NCBI GenBank assembly: GCA_905160935.1
Contig: CAJHZI010000372.1
Span: 477,001-541,000 of the forward strand
Direction: 5' to 3'
Length of the DNA: 64,000 bases
From: Enchytraeus crypticus
Lineage: Eukaryota > Annelida > Clitellata > Enchytraeida > Enchytraeidae
The notes under the pieces are model-generated. The model did not search any database and was not told the origin of the DNA. It saw only the letters and a list, made by a program, of their open reading frames with translations. How positions within the stretch are numbered: position 1 is the first letter of the stretch; the number at the start of each line of letters is the position of its first letter. The translations under genes and the position numbers were made by a program. Shown piece by piece: positions 9,075 through 20,052 of the stretch.

Positions 9075-10920
9075 TGTAAAAATAGCTTAGTCTCTTGTTT
9101 AGCTTGGAATAGCAATTGCTATCATTTCTGTGAAGTTTAAACAATACAATAATTCTACAAGTATCAGCATAAAGTACATGTGTAGGCTACTTAGATGCTG
9201 CCTGAATAATAAAAGATACTATGCAAATCTACGAGTCTTATGACAAATATATCAAAAGTTTTGCTAGACAGCTGATTTCAAAATTTCACAAAAACTTTCA
9301 TTAAGCTAATCAATGGCGGGGGTTTATACACAACGTTAGCAATATCTGGCTCGTTTAGTACTTGGATGGGTCGGTCACCAATTCAAAACTAACAGTCTTC
9401 AAAAGCTGGTCGGTCACCAGCTTTTGAAGACTAAAATAAAAAAACTAAGGTTGTTGATTATATTAGTCTTAAATATACGCCAGCTACAATTTGCGCTATA
9501 AAAGGGCACTAATAATTATTATTCATAAATAGAGTAGCTCTGAGAAGGAAAATAAGAAAAATACAAAAATAGCATGAAAATTCTGTAGCTCATGGGGCAC
9601 GTTGTATATTACATTGATTTTAACTCTATTCTAAAGACTTTGCCTTCATTATCCCATACGTACGCGTTCTAATTTAATGAAATTAGAGCATTTAAAGTAA
9701 TTTGCGCGAAGTTTTTCCACAAACTGTATTAGATGGGCAACTTGAAACAAATGAAACATTCATTCAACAAATTCTTGAGCTTCTGAATTCAACAAGTTTA
9801 AGTAACTGCTAGTATTACTAACTCTACTTCAATGACCGACATTTAATGATTTAATGATTCCCAAATACAGACTGTTCATTATTTAAACTGTGTAAATAAA
9901 TTAATAATAATCCTCTCTATCTCTACCTACGTTCTGTTTCAAAACGTTTCTAAACAATTAGCCTAATCCTGCCGGAATGCGCTGAAATTTGAGACTCAGT
10001 GTGATGGACTCTTCACTGAATAAAGTTACAGTTTTCATTCAGCTGGTTACGGATCCAGCTGTAGGCCTAAAGTCGAAGCCTATGGGCTTCTAGAAATACA
10101 CTGGGGTGGGCTGCAGCCATGCAGGTACTCAACCTTTCTTAGGTTAGCAGTCTTATGGCATTTTGTCAAAATCAAATCAGTTCGCTGTATCACGTAAGTA
10201 GTTCGTTAGGTCGGTGAATATAAAGCCTATTAAGACACCTTAAATATAATACTAACAATATTATACTAAATTTTTAACGTCAGTTTCCTCATACAAGGAC
10301 GATGTCAGGGACGTTTCACATCACACGTAGGCCTAACTACAAAGTCGATTCACTCAAACGAGTTGAGAAACATGTGCTGAAGAGAATGAAAAGATATTTT
10401 TTGAAAAGTAAGAAAAGGGACGACTACATTTTTGAAAATAATTGTATTTGATTTACCTCATTAATTTTATTAATAGAAAATGTAATTAATATTCTTTAGT
10501 AAATTATATTTTAATAATATCATAAAAAATAAACAGTTTTGAAGTCAAAAGTTTAGCGGTTTATATAAACTAAAAGCCTTTACCTGCAGATTTTTAAGTT
10601 TAGAACATTGGTTTAACAACCAACTTCTTTTCGTGCTTTTAATTTTTACTTGACATTTGGCTAAAGTTGACTCTAAAAATAATGAATTTATTTATCCATC
10701 GTACTTTTCATGTCAAAACATTTAAGTTCTGAATTGTGACTGCTATTGGTGAAAAATTTGATTCAATTCGTTTGCCACTACCAAACGGACGATAAGGACT
10801 TTCAAAAATTGTAATATTACAATGCTCATAAATTATAAGTTAAAAACTTTATATTTGAGTCATTCTCCTTGTCAGAGAGATTGATAAAAAGAATTTGAAG
10901 ATTTGTCTAAGAACATTTGT
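9075..10920. other. Upstream region of FHOD, no gene seen
   Basis: AT-rich. Expected to hold the FHOD promoter and any 5' UTR exon, neither of which I could place. 9400-9430 holds a short inverted GGTCACCAGCTTTTGAAGAC-type repeat. 10276-10322 is a minus-strand L2-type LINE tail module (TTTCCTCATACAAGGACGAT). Confidence 0.5.
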
Positions 10921-10927
10921 TTTGTGT

Positions 10928-11195
10928 CCGGGCTGTTTGAAAAAATTGACCACCGGTGACTGCATGTGTCGTAGAAGACAATCTAAGGTACTCAAATTCA
11001 AACCAACGTCAGAAAGGGCATTCGGTTGGTGAGTGCTTAGGCTCCAGAAATGCTACAAAGTTTTCTAAAAAGAATTGAAAAGTAAGGGATTGACTGATGA
11101 TGTGGTATGGGACAGTGAGGAGTAGAGGTCTATTCGTATTCCGACACAAGTTAAACTGCTATTAAAGGTATGAAGAAGATGATGATGATGTCTAT
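10928..11195 (+). repeat. S3 SINE (GAT-tailed)
   Basis: Plus copy: GTGTCCGGGCTG, TGTGTCGTAGAAGACAA, CAAACCAACGTCAGA, GGCATTCGGTTGGTGAG, GGTATGGGACA, CGTATTCCGAC, ending GATGATGATGATG. Confidence 0.85.
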
Positions 11196-11659
11196 CAATA
11201 TCTCTCGTATTGCTGATGAAAATGTTTGATTTACAAGGGAAGCCCCACAGTTCCAGGCGCTTGGCTTATCTGCTAAGCTGCAACTTTTGAGAGTTTCGTG
11301 TTAGCAGCTTTATGGATGATTTCTGCCTCATGATTGTTTACGGATACACTTGCTGCAGTTCCGGTTGTAATCCAGCTGTTTCCGTTTCCTGTTTAAAGCC
11401 TCGCAGCTTCTTTTAGCTGTCGCTATAGTCTTACGTATTACGTCAAGGTTTAGGAGAGGAAAGAGGAATGGTGGAGAATCCGAGGGAGGGTGAGGATTAG
11501 TAGATACTATCTTACTGAGATTTAAGCTCATGCCTCTCACATGAATGTAATGTGATTACTCAATCAACGATTAACACATACATCATTTTTCCTCATTTAA
11601 ACTAGAAACAATTGTCCAACTACTTCTGGATACTTAGCCTACAAAATTATTACATCTTT

Positions 11660-11797
11660 AAAAGCAGGTAAAACTAAGGTTAACGTCAGTTTCCTCACTC
11701 GAAAGCGATGTTAGTGACGGAAGAGCCCAGGATTTGAACCCCGCACCTACTGATCCTCGGTAGAGTCTCATACCGACTTTGCCACTGGCTGCAGCCA
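11660..11797 (-). repeat. S1 SINE
   Basis: Full-length minus copy with tail, B box and head. 11200-11650 is unassigned AT-rich spacer. Confidence 0.88.
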
Positions 11798-12052
11798 GTT
11801 TAATTCAATATTTAAACAATTCAGCCTTAATTGGAATATTGCAGCTAAGCTACTTGCCTAGTTAATCGTAATCATACTTAAGCAGATACTTTTAAGCCTA
11901 TACCTTTAACAACTTTTCAATAATGGAGCAACTACCAGTACAGAACTCTTCATATAGGCCTAGATTCATTTTACATGGTAGTTTCTTTTTTACTTTCATT
12001 CAGAAGTGGCTCTATATTGTAATCACCATTCCATGATATCCAGCTTATCTCC

Positions 12053-12235
12053 ACTGGCTGGAGCCAGTGGCTATGTAGGTAAGATATCTAACCGCGGATC
12101 AGTAAATGCGGGGTTCAAATCCTGGGCTCGCCCGTATCGCTTTCGATATCGTATCTATTTCTACATCATATCGTTTAGACTTCCGTGTCGCTTTCGAGAG
12201 ATGAAACTGACGTTATCGTCGGCTTTAAAATCGCG
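12053..12235 (+). repeat. S1 SINE with about 50 extra internal bases
   Basis: Head GGCTGGAGCCAGTGGCTATG and B box GGTTCAAATCC are normal. The segment between GCTCGCCCG and GTCGCTTTCGAGA is longer than in other copies and includes a partial repeat of TATCGCTTTCGATATCG. Confidence 0.8.
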
Positions 12236-12582
12236 GGTAAGTCGATTGAATAACTTAAATATTGGTCTTTACTAGATGAAATTAAACGAAAACTTTAAAT
12301 GCACACATATACAAATGCATGTTATACAATTATTGGTTAAATTCAAGAGGCATGCATAGTTAGATTTTCTTGACCTATATATGCAAACTTTAGGTGTAAT
12401 TGTTGTTTTAACTTGAAGCCTGGGCCTATGTTTACATTTAGGAAACTAATTTGGTCTGGTATTCTGGTTAATTTTGGTTATTTGCAACTTTGAGTTGCTA
12501 TTTTCGGGCTACTATTTTCCTTATTAGATGAGCAAGCTAACAGACTCTCAGTTGATGAACAAAGGAAGACAAGAAATTAAAT

Positions 12583-12660
12583 AGACGCGAGTAAGAGTTG
12601 GACCCGCAACGTCAGAATCTAGAGGACAAAGCTTTACCGCTGCTATATCAGCTACTGGAC
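12583..12660 (-). repeat. tRNA-like sequence, probable SINE head
   Basis: Minus strand TATAGCAGCGGTAAAGC and GCGGGTCCAACTC resemble pol III A and B boxes at tRNA spacing. 12660-13800 is AT-rich spacer with a short (GTT)n at 12936-12955. Confidence 0.35.
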
Positions 12661-13804
12661 TTCGTTTAGAGTTAAATATAGTTAAGTACTGGCGCTTAGA
12701 GAGTCCTTGTAAAAATGTGGTTGTTACGGTGTGTCGCCCATAGAGATAATTTTGATATGGGGATCAAATGATGGGGATACACTGTGTTGCAATGTGTTGA
12801 CTATAGACAAATTTTAAGGCTTTAAGTAATAGAATTCGATCAGCATTCTTAACTAGCTAGACCTATATAGTATGTTTGAATTATAAACACTTTTAATGAG
12901 GCAAACTATCATGTAGGCCTAAATATATTGTAGTTCTTGTTGTTGTTGTTGTTGTTATTGCTGAATATTGATGTTGAGTGGCAACCGGCGCTTCTTCCTA
13001 CAATGTTTACAAACAAATCGTTTGATTTGATCAGCTGTGTGATTTTAAAAGTTTTTAATCTTTGTTAATTATTTAATTTTTCCCTGCATTTGTTGGTATT
13101 AAATATTGTTATACTGGCACCTACCAGGATTAGGCCAGCATAGGGTAGTTTGATAAGTGCGCGTACGATTTAAAAAGTAGCGAAATATAATGGCTTATTA
13201 AGTATTATAGAATTATCATATGATCAAGTTTCATTTAAATGAGCTTATTCTTAGTTTTGATCTAATCATTATTGACTTTTAGAGCGCGTTGCACAACTGG
13301 TTTAATCTTTAAGTAGCCTAGTCTATATTGCATTATTGAATAGGCCCAGTATTGCATCAATTAAATTCTAGACCGCATTAACTAAAAGTAAGCTAAAACA
13401 TCAATGATGTTAAGTGGTTAACGCCCTTGCTTAAAGTCTATGAATGAATTTTTCCTAACTTGAAAGTAATTAAGCAAATTAATGTGCTTAACTTTAAGTA
13501 TTGAATTAATTCAATTTAACTTCATTCACGTTGCTTTGGTTGTCTGAATTTAGCATACCCTCATTTTAATGAACTTCTGTTCTTATCTTTAAGCTTTACC
13601 TTGGCTTTGGTCAAAGTTTGTTGGTTTGGCATTATTTGCTGTTATCCTGAAATATAATAGCACTTTGATTTATATTGCCTTTATTAATCATACTAAAGCT
13701 TTTGTATGAAGCATTGAATTTATATTGCTTATGATTTAGCTTTCCCATGTTGACGCTGAAGAATAGCGTTAACTATAACTGCACATATCGTAAGAGTTAA
13801 AGTA

Positions 13805-14105
13805 TAAAGAACTGAGAAAGGCAATGGAAAACCATCTCAGAGGCCATATATTTCCCAAGCTATAGGCTACTTAAGATTGGGTGAGGCATAGTTTTCTGTG
13901 AAGCGATTAACTCATTGATCTATGAAGTGTTCTTTGTGGATTGTGAAAGGAGTTTCTGAATAGCAATATTTGTATCTTGAACCCGTCACAAGCCAGAGTT
14001 CACTCATATGTGGACATGAAGAGGAAAGCGGAAGACAGAGAAGCATGGAGACGTTATATAACATGGACCTGCCAGTAGGCAGTGTACTAAGAGAGAGAGA
14101 GAGAA
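13805..14105 (+). repeat. S4 repeat joined to a LINE ORF end, GA-tailed
   Basis: 5' part matches the S4 copies at 29895 and 45533 (GGCAATGGAAAACCATCTCA, AAGCTATAGGCTAC). The 3' part 14005-14075 reads MKRKAEDREAWRRYI then WTCQ and stop, like a non-LTR reverse-transcriptase C-terminus, and ends GTACTAAGAGAGAGAGA. About 460 bp upstream of the hexosaminidase start. Confidence 0.75.
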
Positions 14106-14564
14106 CCTGTCGCAATCCAGAATTCTAGAGAGAAACTATGTAGCTGTTGACTACTCAATACTCCCAGATTAAGTAGTAATTTCATCAATCGTAGCTGTTT
14201 TAACACTGTAGTGTTAGCTGCTGAGCCAAATCTCGTTTTTAAAATTGTCGTCCTGCTCTGATTCCTAGCACTTGTAGGTTTCAGCAATTGCTGACTGGTT
14301 GCGCTATGATATCTGAAATATTTGCGGAATTTCTCGGTGATTGATACCGTTAGTGTATTATGTATTGTAGTATGTATCTTTTTTTGTTCTGTAAAAATTA
14401 AAAATTTATACTAATTTCTGTCTTGAATGGAATACTTTATTAAAAAGTTTGTGGTCATATATCATTTTGTAGATACTGCTGAGCTTATTATTGAGAACAT
14501 TAGGATTAATTAGAGACTTGAATGCCCAGAAGTCCTGTAGTTGATTCTGTACCTAAGTGTCAAA

Positions 14565-15707
14565 ATGGGGCTTAAATTATTCATATGTTCTACAGTAGTT
14601 ACTCTGATATATTTGTCAGCTGCATCTGGTGGGAGTTTGCGTGGTGATTTGGAGAATTGGTCAGATGATGATGTGAAATATGTGCCAATACCTCACGCAA
14701 TTGGAACGCCGTGGCCTCTACCATTGTCATATGTAACAACGGATGAAGCACAGACTCTGAATGCAAAATCTTTTCATTTCACTGTAATAGGGCAATCATG
14801 CGACCTGCTGACTTCTGCTCTATTGCGCTACTACAAGATAATATTTGGTTTGTATAAGTATGGCGGCATGTCTGCAAATAGCATGGAGGATGAAAACATA
14901 TTAAATTCTGTGATTCGGATGGGCAGAAGTCTGTACTATGCTCCTAAAGATAGCGCAGGAATATTTTCAGAGCTTCAAGTAAAGGTAAAGAATTCGTGTG
15001 AAATGTATCCGAGCTTGGAAATGGATGAATCTTATACGTTAGATATTAACAAGGGTTTGGGGGTACTGTCATCCAGCAGTATTTGGGGGATGCTGCGAGG
15101 TTTAGAAACTTTCAGCCAGTTAATATATACGCCTGATGGTACCCAAGTGAACATTAATCTGACGAAAATTGTAGACAAACCTAGATTTGCTTGGAGAGGA
15201 ATTCTTTTAGATACTTCCAGACACTTTGTAACCGTTAACTCAATTCTGCGTTTCCTCGATGCCATGGCGTATAATAAAATGAATGTCTTTCATTGGCATA
15301 TCGTCGACGAGGACTCTTTTCCATATCAGAGTTCGAAATTTCCTGACATGAGTAACTTGGGTGCCTTTCATCCGTACACGCACGTTTATACTCCGACAGA
15401 TATTGCCAGAATAATTGAGGTTGCAAGACAGCGAGGCATCCGTGTTGTGCCGGAATTTGATTCGCCTGGTCACATTAAGTCTTGGGGCTATGCCATAAAG
15501 AATCTGCTTACACCATGCTACAACAAGGGTAACTTAACTGGAACATACGGACCTGTTAATCCCATCCTTCCGTCCACCTATCAGTTCATGGCAGAATTTT
15601 TTAAGGAAATAACGAGCGTGTTTAAGGACAAGTACGTTCACCTGGGAGGTGATGAAGTGAGCTTCTCATGCTGGAGCAGTAATCCTGATATTAATGACTT
15701 TATGCAG
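14565..15707 (+). CDS. HEX: Hexosaminidase exon 1
   Basis: 1143 bp holding signal peptide, GH20b domain and most of the catalytic barrel up to [12 protein letters not shown] and DFMQ. Donor CAG-GTATAA. An S3 SINE begins about 14 bp after the donor. Confidence 0.95.
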
Positions 15708-16630
15708 GTATAAAAATTTTTCCCCGTGTTGTGTCCAGGTTTGACAAATTGATCAAACGGTGGCTGCACGTGTCGTAGAAGGCGACTAAAGCACTAAAAT
15801 CCAAACCAACGTCAGACAGGGCATTCGGTTGGTGAGCGCCTAGGCTCCAGAAATTACCAAAAAATTTTCTAATATGCACAAAATTTTCTGAAATGAATGG
15901 AAGAGATTTTGATATGGTATGGGACAAAGAAGTGTGGAGAAGGTCCATTCGTATCCCGACCCTAGTGATACTGGGATTAAAGGGAAGATGATGATGATGA
16001 TGATGATATGCAAGTATAAAATAAGTAAAATTTGTGATAAAATTTAAGAAATATCGTTTGAAAAACTGTGTATTTTGTAGAAGCCATATCACAGAAGTAG
16101 CCGACTAAGCATATCAACTGCCGAAATAATTAATAATATTGCTGCCAAAATATTTTTCATTAACAAAAGTTTCTGGTGTGAACTTGGTAAATGTTTTGTA
16201 ATCTAGAGTTTGTTGAGTTGCCATTTAGCCTGTAAAGCGGTCTTGAAGACCGAACACCTGCCTTGACACCCCTATAGAAATTGTCGGAGGTTGTTAATAG
16301 TATTATTATTTGACGAGCTGATGAAGTTAAAAAAGTTGAACGCTAAATTTAATGAAATGATCATCTTAGATGATATATATCTCTTTTACTATCACATGCT
16401 TAACCATTAGACAGTTTAGTCAATTGTCCATTTTACCAGTCCGGTGAATATCCGAGATTTTACCTTCTGATCAGCTATTCTGGGATTTGATCCCAGAGCC
16501 TCAAAAACAGCCATTTAAAATTGTGTTATGCCTAATGCAATTGCACACTGAGCTATTGAGACTTTCCGTTAGACATTGATGTCATAATTGTGTATATATG
16601 GCAGTATCTGCATTCATCTATATTTGTACA

Positions 16631-16707
<77 letters not shown>

Positions 16708-18237
16708 AAATATACATTGATATATATATACACTATATATTAACTAGTTGTAATTCATTTTTGCTACCCTTAAGCATAGCTGATTGATAGGTCAGGAAAC
16801 TATAATATTCTTATTTGTATTGTATTACTGCTTGCCTTGATATTGTTTAATGCATGCTGCTTCATTGTCAGACCTCTGTTGTTTTCTTTAGAAAATGAAA
16901 TTTGGAAAGGACTACAGACTGCTGGAGAGCTACTATATTAAGAAGCTGCTCGATATCGTGGAGTCCCTTAAAGCATCGTATGTAGTCTGGCAAGAGGTGT
17001 TTGATAACAAGGTGCGCATAGCTTATATCTCACAAGTTCTCGCAACTTGTACTAGTATAGTATGAGTTATACATCAAAAGTTTTAGCAAATTAGCAAATT
17101 TAAGCAACGTACTTACACTTTAAATTTTAGACATGTAAAAGAAATTATGTAAAATCAAGGAGATGGTTGGCAAAAGATTCGAGTTCTTTCTCTTTTGCTT
17201 GATTGTCAAGCAAAATCTCCCCTGGTCCTTTAATCCACATTGGAAGCGTGTATTTTCGTTCTTCTTATTGGCTCTACGTTAGCGTTTATTGACGAGTATA
17301 AGATTTACCATATTGTCTTTCGTTATGAAAAGTACAATAAACATGCATTATAGTGAAATGATTAACTATGTTGATATATATCACTTTTAATACCGAATGT
17401 TTTAAGCGTTAAGGCCATTTAATCCATAATCTGTATAAGCGGTCCAGTGAATGTCCAAGATTTTACTCTCAGATCAGCGCGGCTGGGATTGGAAACCACG
17501 AGAGTTCAATTATATCACTGGCTATATCACTGGTTAGTTATTACTGGTTAGTTATTACTGGTTAGTTATTACTGGTTAGTTATCATTGGTTAGTTATTAC
17601 TGGCTAGTTATTACTGGTTAGTTATTACTGGTTAGTTAGTTAGTGGTTAGTTAGTTACTGGTTAGTTAGTACTGGTTAGTTAGTACTGGTTAGTTAGTTA
17701 CTGGTTAGCTATATCACTGGCTGCTTACATCGTAGACTATATGCTACCGATACTCTACAGCACTGTAACGTGTTGTTGTTGCTCCATCAGGTTGAGGTTA
17801 ACCCCGCCACTGTTGTGGAGGTGTGGAAGGGAGGCTCGATGAACGAGACGGCCAAAATCACAGCGGCTGGGCTGAGAGCCATCCTTGCCTCCCCCTGGTA
17901 TCTCAACTACATCGACTACGGCAGCGACTGGACGCACTACTACAAGGCCGAGCCGGCTGATTTTAACGGCACGGCGGCTCAGAAGGCCCTGGTGATTGGA
18001 GGGGAGGCGTGCATGTGGGGGGAGTATGTGGACGCTACGAACCTCGAGTCGAGACTGTGGCCGAGAGCCAGTGCCGTGGCGGAGAGACTATGGAGCCCGG
18101 AGTCGGCTAAGAACCTGACGGAGGCTACGCCGAGACTCGAGGCACATCGCTGCCGGATGCTTCTGAGAGGAATCATGGCTGAGCCGCCCAGTGGACCGGG
18201 GTATTGTCCGGTTGAAGCCGTTCAGCCGTATGAATAA
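14565..18237 (+). CDS. HEX: Beta-hexosaminidase (GH20), complete, 3 exons
   Basis: Exons 14565-15707, 16892-17011 and 17791-18237, all joined in phase 0; 569 residues against roughly 530-560 in human HEXA/HEXB. Lysosomal enzyme removing terminal GlcNAc/GalNAc from glycans and glycolipids. Residues 1-20 form a signal peptide (MGLKLFIC..). GH20b-type N-domain to about 190, catalytic GH20 domain from about 205 ([15 protein letters not shown]). Active-site features: FHWHIVDED (H243-W244), [17 protein letters not shown] with catalytic D363-E364, [37 protein letters not shown]-glycosylation sequons NLTK, NLTG, NETA, NGTA, NLTE. The ATG at 14565 has context CAAAATGG; an upstream in-frame TTG is not a start. 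Few introns compared with the 14-exon human genes. Whether it is nearer HEXA or HEXB cannot be decided. Confidence 0.95.
15722..16010 (+). repeat. S3 SINE, most complete copy
   Basis: Starts CCCCGTGTTGTGTCCAGG and includes GTGTCGTAGAAGGCGACTAA, CCAAACCAACGTCAGACAGG, GGCATTCGGTTGGTGAGCG, CCATTCGTATCCCGACCC and tail (GAT)n. In hexosaminidase intron 1. Confidence 0.88.
16350..16565 (-). repeat. S2 SINE, diverged
   Basis: Shows the family blocks GAGATTTTACC, GATCAGC, GGGATTTGATCCC (B box) and GAGCTATTGAGAC in the minus orientation of better copies such as 60006-60241. Confidence 0.7.
16631..16704. repeat. (TA)n microsatellite
   Basis: About 36 TA units in hexosaminidase intron 1. Confidence 0.95.
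16892..17011 (+). CDS. HEX: Hexosaminidase exon 2
   Basis: 120 bp, [20 protein letters not shown] through [12 protein letters not shown]; acceptor TTCTTTAG, donor GTGCGC. Both junctions phase 0. Confidence 0.93.
17338..17510 (-). repeat. S2 SINE, 5' truncated
   Basis: ATGCATTATAGTGAAATGAT through CCAGTGAATGTCC and GATCAGCGCGGCTGGGATT; the tRNA-like head past the B box is missing. Hexosaminidase intron 2. Confidence 0.82.
17520..17720. repeat. 14-bp minisatellite (TTATTACTGGTTAG)
   Basis: About 14 variable units in hexosaminidase intron 2, ending 70 bp before exon 3. Confidence 0.9.
17791..18237 (+). CDS. HEX: Hexosaminidase exon 3, stop codon
   Basis: 148 codons from [15 protein letters not shown] to [12 protein letters not shown], stop TAA at 18235. 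Much more GC-rich than exon 1. The last 34 bases are the first unit of a 45-bp tandem array that continues past the stop. Confidence 0.94.
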   Translation, partial: VEVNPATVVEVWKGGSMNETAKITAAGLRAILASPWYLNYIDYGSDWTHYYKAEPADFNGTAAQKALVIGGEACMWGEYVDATNLESRLWPRASAVAERLWSPESAKNLTEATPRLEAHRCRMLLRGIMAEPPSGPGYCPVEAVQPYE

Positions 18238-18510
18238 CCTGCAGTCGATTGTCCGGTTGAAGCCGTTCAGTCGTATGAATAAATTGCTGTCGATTGTCCG
18301 GTTGAAGCTGTTCAGCCGTGTGAATAATCTTCAGTCGATTGTCCCGTTGAAACCGTTCAGCCGTATGTATAACCTGCAGTCTACTGTCCGGTTGAAGCCG
18401 TTCAGTCGTATGCATAATCTGCTGTCCATTGTCCGGTTGAAGCCGTTCAGCCGTATGTATAATCTACAGTCGATTGTCCGGTTGAAGCCTTTCAGCCGCA
18501 TAAAAAATGT
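18204..18510. repeat. 45-bp minisatellite seeded by the hexosaminidase 3' coding end
   Basis: Seven units starting at 18204, 18249, 18294 and so on, each TTGTCCGGTTGAAGCCGTTC followed by AGCCGTATGAATAA-type sequence. Unit length is a multiple of 3, so one off-frame reading stays open for over 130 codons; that frame is not the enzyme's. Confidence 0.95.
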
Positions 18511-19070
18511 GCAGTTATTTCCACTAATCTGTCCAGTGCAATATATTTTTAAAGTTTCAGGATATTTCGCACAATATTTATCAAATGCCGGTTAATCTTT
18601 TTCCTGCGGGTAGATGACACTAGTACTGATGCAGAAGTGACTATGTTATGCTATATGCTTCTTTATCTTTTTAGTTGTGTGTGAGAATTATTAGCTAACT
18701 GCCATATAAATTTCTTAACTGAACTGTCAAAAATCACTGATCAGTTTCTCTTTTAGTTTGCTGCAAAATGTTTCAAAACTGCAATCGAATTACAAAATGA
18801 AATGGCTATTATTTGTACTTATTTAGATTTTAATTGATTATAAGTGTCATTTTGATTAACTGATGTGATACTAGCTCTGGAAATGTTGCTGAAGTATTCT
18901 AACCGGTACTAATAGTAAGCTTTGCAATGTTTAAAGTTTTACTTAAATCCACTAACATATCAGTTTTGTATGCATTGTTTTTATTCTACTGATTCAGTGG
19001 CATGTTTAGGAATTCCTAACAGTTGGCATGGTTGATACATATCATCTCTGAAATGTTTTCTCTTTCTCTA
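18511..19070. other. Hexosaminidase 3' flank, no gene seen
   Basis: AT-rich. Presumably holds the rest of the 3' UTR; an AATAAA lies inside the second minisatellite unit near 18278, and I could not choose a poly(A) site. Confidence 0.5.
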
Positions 19071-19074
19071 TTGT

Positions 19075-19315
19075 TCTGACAAGTGGCAGGTTCGAGGTAC
19101 ATATTCTTACCAAGAGTCTGCTTTCTCTTCTTAAACAGCGTGAATAAAATATTTAATCCTTTCACAAAAGGCTATTCCCTATTTATACCTTTTCTAGCCT
19201 ATTACTGAGGAAGAAATATGGCTCTTGAGGTGGTTTCCAGTTGCCCTCCTCAATTTTTAGTCGCCTTTTACGACACATTTAATTAACGGTTTCTCTATTC
19301 TCAGGTGGCCCGGAG
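19075..19315 (-). repeat. S4 repeat copy
   Basis: Minus orientation: CTGCCACTTGTCAGAAC end, AGCAGACTCTTGG, ATAGGCTAGAAAAGG, and CTGGAAACCACCTCAAGAGCC. Preceded by TGTCGTAAAAGGCGACTAA, a motif also in S3. Confidence 0.7.
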
Positions 19316-19905
19316 TCAACGCGGAAACGCGTGTAATTTCTGTAATATGATATTGTTGAGCATTTAATTTGTAACATTTAAATGTAGTTTTTTATTATAT
19401 AGATGTTCCATTGCATTGCACAGCCAACATTGGAGTAATGAAATTAATAATAGACTATATTTACTTCATTCCATTTTAATTGAGACAATTAAAAATTATG
19501 CCGAAATGGACTTTCGTTGTATTTATTTCGCTTTTAATTATTGTTTTTTCTAAATAGCCCAGTGTATTTGTTTTAGGGCTTTCAGTTTTTTAAATCTGTT
19601 ATTCCAAGTTTATTGTATGTGGAAATTACTCCGATTTTTAGCTCGCAAAGTAACGTCATTATAATTTCATTGAAATTACCATTCCAGATTTAAATGTCGG
19701 GATATTCTAACAACTGCTAAGTGAATAATTGATTAAGCTGTTATTCAGTTTGCATAGATATTTTAAAATATGCTGTATACCCTTTTTGGTGATATTGTAG
19801 CTATATTATATGCATTTAATGTTTATCGTTCAAATAATGAAATATTTGAGAAATCGTGTATAATGACGAGCATGTGTTAGTCTCATATAGATGTGTTAGA
19901 TGTCT

Positions 19906-19906
<1 letters not shown>

Positions 19907-19974
<68 letters not shown>

Positions 19975-20012
19975 ATATATATATATATGTATCTTATATA
20001 TATATATATATG

Positions 20013-20048
<36 letters not shown>
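19907..20048. repeat. (TA)n tracts with ATGTAT interruptions
   Basis: Long TA dinucleotide runs flanked by TGTGTTAGATGTCTAACA on the left and TGTTAGACACATAACACATC on the right, so the tract lies between partly inverted flanks. Confidence 0.9.

Positions 20049-20049
<1 letters not shown>

Positions 20050-20052
<3 letters not shown>

Noticed and set aside
18173-18595. Repeat proteins on both strands over the 45-bp array
   Set aside because: Open only because the unit is a multiple of 3; the enzyme's own frame stops at 18235.
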